From assembly GCA_016893485.2 (NCBI GenBank), contig JAFEKX020000001.1, positions 4,216,001 through 4,280,000 of the forward strand: a stretch of DNA of 64,000 nt, given 5' to 3'. Shown one piece after another: positions 61,314-64,000 of the stretch; within the stretch, counting starts at the first letter, position 1; every line of letters begins with the position of its first letter. The stretch is from Streptomyces sp. P3. GTDB taxonomy: Bacteria > Actinomycetota > Actinomycetes > Streptomycetales > Streptomycetaceae. A program made the position numbers and the translations under genes. The notes under the pieces were generated by a model. The model searched no databases. It had not been told where the DNA came from and worked only from the letters and a program-made list of their open reading frames with translations.

Positions 61314-61317
<4 letters not shown>
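60575..61317 (-). CDS. nuoC: NuoC, 30-kDa subunit (frameshifted)
   Basis: About 247 residues. Core: [40 protein letters not shown] and IMMPDDWQGHPQRKDYPLGG. A 60-residue N-terminal stretch (DANGTNGVNPEKDLGASNLP) precedes it. One base is lost near 61139 (VRLPG/ASRPYGGWFDEV). ATG 61317 overlaps the nuoB stop and its own stop overlaps nuoD. Compared with NuoC2, it has no C-terminal tail. Confidence 0.93.
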
Positions 61318-61868
<551 letters not shown>

Positions 61869-61881
61869 GGTCTAAGGCCCC

Positions 61882-62239
61882 TCAGTCCCATTCCAGGCCG
61901 CCGCGCCGCCATACGTACGCGTACGCGACGAAGACGGTGAGCACGAAGAGCAGCATCTCCACGAGCCCGAAAACACCCAGGGCGTCGAAGGTGACGGCCC
62001 AGGGGTAGAGGAAGACGATCTCGATGTCGAAGACGATGAAGAGCATCGCCGTCAGGTAGTACTTGATGGGAAGCGCCCGCCGCCGGCCGGCGTGGGGTCG
62101 GCTCGATGCCGCACTCGTACGCTTCGAGCTTGGCCCGGTTGTACCGCTTCGGACCGATCAGCGTGGCCATGACCACGGAGAAGATCGCAAAGCCTGCCCC
62201 GAGGGCTCCCAGTACGAGGATGGGCGCATACGCGTTCAC
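61882..62239 (-). CDS. nuoA: NuoA, first gene of the full complex I operon (frameshifted)
   Basis: About 119 residues, three helices: ILVLGALGAGFAIFSVVMAT, then the conserved loop KLEAYECGIEP, then FPIKYYLTAMLFIVFDIEIV and a last helix ending in VWRRGGLEWD. GTG 62239 with GAGGAG upstream is the start. Two bases are lost near 62075-62095, in the loop after GIEPTP. Expression should be governed by the Rex operator and promoter about 110-145 bases upstream. Confidence 0.93.
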
Positions 62240-62346
62240 CGCTCCTCGCTCCTCTCAGTCGGCACTGACTGCTGGCGATGGCATCGGGTCCGCTTCCGGC
62301 TCACGTGTCCCTCAACCCCCGTTCGTCCCAACGAAGATCGCGAACA

Positions 62347-62362
62347 TGTGAAGCAGGTCACA
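62347..62362. promoter_or_regulatory. Rex operator (ROP) upstream of nuoA
   Basis: TGTGAAGCAGGTCACA; on the minus strand TGTGACCTGCTTCACA, which matches the S. coelicolor Rex consensus as I recall it, TGTGAAC-N3-TTCACA, except for one base. Rex is an NADH-sensing repressor known to control nuo and cyd genes in Streptomyces. The site lies just downstream of the -10 candidate at 62379, where it would block transcription until the NADH/NAD ratio rises. Confidence 0.8.
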
Positions 62363-62378
62363 AGCCCAACTGCCTCGC

Positions 62379-62384
62379 ATCTTA
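62379..62384 (-). promoter_or_regulatory. Candidate -10 box of the nuo operon promoter
   Basis: On the minus strand TAAGAT, in CATAAGATG. A start near 62372 would put the Rex site at about +10 to +25. The -35 region (around 62402-62408) has no good TTGAC match, which is usual for Streptomyces. Confidence 0.4.
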
Positions 62385-62560
62385 TGCCCGGCGCTCTGTG
62401 ATCTGCGACACGGGGTATTGCACAAGCTTTGTGATCTCCACCACCTGACGAACGATCATCAAGCCGGATGAGCGGTGATCTTCACACGCGAAGCGTCCGA
62501 GTGATCACGAGAGGTGACATTCGCGCTCGTCACCGCAGGCCGAAGGGGTCGTCTCCATAT

Positions 62561-62583
62561 CAAGAGGGTTCTCTTGCATGCAA
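62561..62583. promoter_or_regulatory. Two overlapping palindromes
   Basis: CAAGAG-GGTT-CTCTTG (62561-62576) overlaps TTGCATGCAA (62574-62583). Both are perfect. They lie about 400 bp upstream of the hydrolase ATG in an AT-richer patch followed by TTGGAC and TTGATAGT, which may be promoter parts. Regulator unknown. Confidence 0.5.
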
Positions 62584-62776
62584 ATTGGAGTTGGACGCGG
62601 CGGCTTGATAGTGGAAGCGCGTTCACACATCAGGGGAGGTGCGCGGCACGGTGTGGACGCGTGCACGCGTTCACGAAGTCACCCGTCGGCGGTACCCACG
62701 CAGGACGCACGCATTCCGGTAACCGTTCCGTGACCTCCGCCACACTCATGAGAGGTCCATGAGAACGGGGGCTTGG

Positions 62777-62796
62777 CCACCTGTCCCAACAGGTGG
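62777..62796 (+). other. Stem-loop in the leader of the NlpC/P60 gene
   Basis: CCACCTGT-CCCA-ACAGGTGG, a perfect 8-bp stem with a tetraloop, about 190 bp before the ATG at 62985. If transcribed it would be a stable hairpin; it could belong to an unrecognised structured leader. Confidence 0.55.
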
Positions 62797-62984
62797 TAAG
62801 CGGCGGGCAATTCGGGCGTACCGACGAAAGACCGTGATCACGGGCCTGATCGCCCAGGTCCGCAATGTCCGTTACGGCGTCAATAAGGAACGACACACCC
62901 GGGGTTGATGACGCCCATTGAACAATTGTGGCGCAGCACACGTTTCTTGAAGGTATGGAGGAGCCCCTGATACCGGTTGGTCTC

Positions 62985-63797
62985 ATGTCCCACACCGCTC
63001 ACATACGCAGCCACCGGAAACCCCGCCGCAGCGCGACGACGAACATCGCCGTGCGGGCCGGAGTTGCCGGTGGCGTTCTCAGCATGGCGGCGGCGGGTGC
63101 AGCCTCGGCCAACGCTGCCGAGACGACACAGACCCTGCAACTGCCCACCCTGACCGCCGACCTGGCCACCCAGGTCGCCCAGTCCGCCGAGGCCACGCAG
63201 CAGGCCGCGGCGAACTACCAGCTGCAGGCGGAGCGCGACACGGCCGCCGCGAATGCCGCGAAGCAGGCGAAGGCGGACCTCGCCGACGCCAAGAAGAAGG
63301 CGGAGGCCAAGAAGAAGGCGGCCCAGGAGGCCGCTCGCAAGGCCGCTGCGGAGCGCGCGGCCTCGCGCAGCTCCGAGCGGACCACCCTGTCCGCAGCGAC
63401 GACCACAAGCGCCTCCACGAGCACCAGCTCGTCGACGGCGACCGGTTCGGCCGCGGCCATCGTGTCCTTCGTGAAGGCGCAGATCGGCAAGTCGTACGTC
63501 CTGGGCGCCACCGGCCCCAGCGCCTACGACTGTTCGGGACTCGTCGGCGCCGCCTTCAAGCAGGTCGGCATCAGCCTGCCGCGTGTCTCCCAGGACCAGT
63601 CGACCGCCGGTACTCAGGTCTCCCTGAGCAACCTGCAGGCCGGCGACATCCTGTACTGGGGAAGCGCGGGCAGCGCGTACCACGTGGCGGTGTACGTGGG
63701 CGACGGCATGTTCGTCGGCGCGCAGAACCCCTCCACCGGCATCGTGGAGCGGCCGCTGTCCTACGACATGCCGACCGGTGCGGTGCGGGTGCTCTGA
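62985..63797 (+). CDS. Secreted NlpC/P60 peptidoglycan endopeptidase
   Basis: 270 residues from ATG 62985; ATG 62955 with no ribosome site of its own is an alternative. Signal peptide: RKPRRSATTNIAVRAGVAGG and a hydrophobic core ending in ASANAAE. Then a coiled coil of about 80 residues rich in Ala, Lys and Gln (KQAKADLADAKKKAEAKKKA), a Ser/Thr linker and the NlpC/P60 domain: catalytic Cys183 in SAYDCSGLVGAAFKQVG, His233 in SAYHVAVYVGDGMFVGA. It cleaves stem peptides of peptidoglycan. The coiled coil may serve for septal localisation or autoinhibition, as in RipA-type enzymes. Confidence 0.92.
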   Translation: MSHTAHIRSHRKPRRSATTNIAVRAGVAGGVLSMAAAGAASANAAETTQTLQLPTLTADLATQVAQSAEATQQAAANYQLQAERDTAAANAAKQAKADLADAKKKAEAKKKAAQEAARKAAAERAASRSSERTTLSAATTTSASTSTSSSTATGSAAAIVSFVKAQIGKSYVLGATGPSAYDCSGLVGAAFKQVGISLPRVSQDQSTAGTQVSLSNLQAGDILYWGSAGSAYHVAVYVGDGMFVGAQNPSTGIVERPLSYDMPTGAVRVL

Positions 63798-63821
63798 GCC
63801 CGCGCACGACGCCGTGAGCAT

Positions 63822-63852
63822 GGGGCCGCTGCCGCTCGGGGGCAGCGGTCCC
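63822..63852 (+). terminator. Stem-loop terminator behind the NlpC/P60 gene
   Basis: GGGGCCGCTGCC (63822-63833) and GGCAGCGGTCCC (63841-63852) form a 12-bp stem with one wobble and a 7-base loop, 25 bases after the stop. Confidence 0.75.
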
Positions 63853-63984
63853 CTCGGCGTTCCCTCCGGTCACCCCGGACCCACGGAGCGTTCCCACTAC
63901 CGGAGTTCGCCGCTTCCCTGACAGGCTTTCTTCTCCTGTTCGGCTAACCAGTACGCCGGACGTCAAACCGGAGGAGAGCAATCC

Positions 63985-64000
63985 ATGCCACGTGTCTTCG
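63985..64000 (+). CDS. Start of an unidentified gene (five codons only)
   Basis: ATG at 63985 with an excellent ribosome site, GGAGGAG, eight bases upstream; only MPRVF is in the window. Too short to name. The upstream gap 63853-63984 contains TTCCCTGACAGGCTTT, which could be a promoter part. Confidence 0.5.

Larger units (their letters stand above)
62385..62984. promoter_or_regulatory. Divergent intergenic region between nuoA and the NlpC/P60 gene
   Basis: About 600 bp without a gene. Half toward nuoA has repeated AGATCACA words on the minus strand (62395-62445). The middle holds nested palindromes (62561-62583). Toward the hydrolase there is a perfect stem-loop at 62777-62796. I looked for the c-di-AMP riboswitch core that often precedes such hydrolases and did not find it. 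Confidence 0.55.

Noticed and set aside
62640..62984. c-di-AMP riboswitch before the NlpC/P60 gene
   Set aside because: The words GGGGGAACC, GGGGTTAAGTC and CCGACAGCTCACC that define the copy at 27120 are missing here.

Overview
The window is chromosomal DNA of a Streptomyces (or very close relative). The base composition is very GC-rich, codons strongly prefer G or C at the third position, GTG starts are common, and most genes are immediate relatives of Streptomyces core genes. Gene order also matches, from memory, the S. coelicolor region between its two nuo clusters. No transposase, integrase, phage gene, rRNA or tRNA was seen.

Layout. 1-4768: the end of a second, shortened complex I cluster on the minus strand (nuoA2-B2-C2-H2-I2...), lacking nuoD, E, F and G, with odd low-complexity extensions. 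5124-8764: two paralogous sensor kinases and one NarL-type response regulator. 9060-12066: korA-korB, 2-oxoacid:ferredoxin oxidoreductase. 12070-15121: HxlR regulator with a divergent NAD(P)-binding oxidoreductase, RarD-like permease, VOC protein. 15126-18042: two uncharacterised proteins, a P-loop-like DUF protein and an FMN reductase. 18066-23127: ABC exporter, LolA-like secreted protein, small lipoprotein, polyprenyl diphosphate synthase. 23332-26874: POT peptide transporter and CocE-type hydrolase. 27120-28686: c-di-AMP riboswitch with a small lytic transglycosylase, then a HAD phosphatase. 28793-36618: galactan-use locus (LacI regulator, sugar ABC importer, GH42 beta-galactosidase, GH53 galactanase). 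36667-45366: SUMF1-domain protein, flavin monooxygenase, ATP-grasp ligase, fumarylacetoacetase, M56 peptidase, RecQ. 45655-46194: small secreted protein. 46253-62239: the full 14-gene nuoA-N operon on the minus strand, preceded by a Rex operator. 62985-63797: NlpC/P60 hydrolase; another gene starts at 63985.

Functionally the window centres on respiration: a full NADH dehydrogenase under redox (Rex) control, a reduced complex I without the NADH module next to a ferredoxin-reducing enzyme, and a prenyl diphosphate synthase of the menaquinone side-chain type. A galactan-degrading locus and two cell-wall hydrolases are added.

A major caveat: well over fifty single-base gaps, nearly all in runs of C or G, break genes that must be intact in a living cell (nuoA, C, D, F, G, I, L, M, N, korA, korB). 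I treat these as sequencing or assembly errors. For such genes I give the span from the inferred true start to the true stop and say where the frame breaks.
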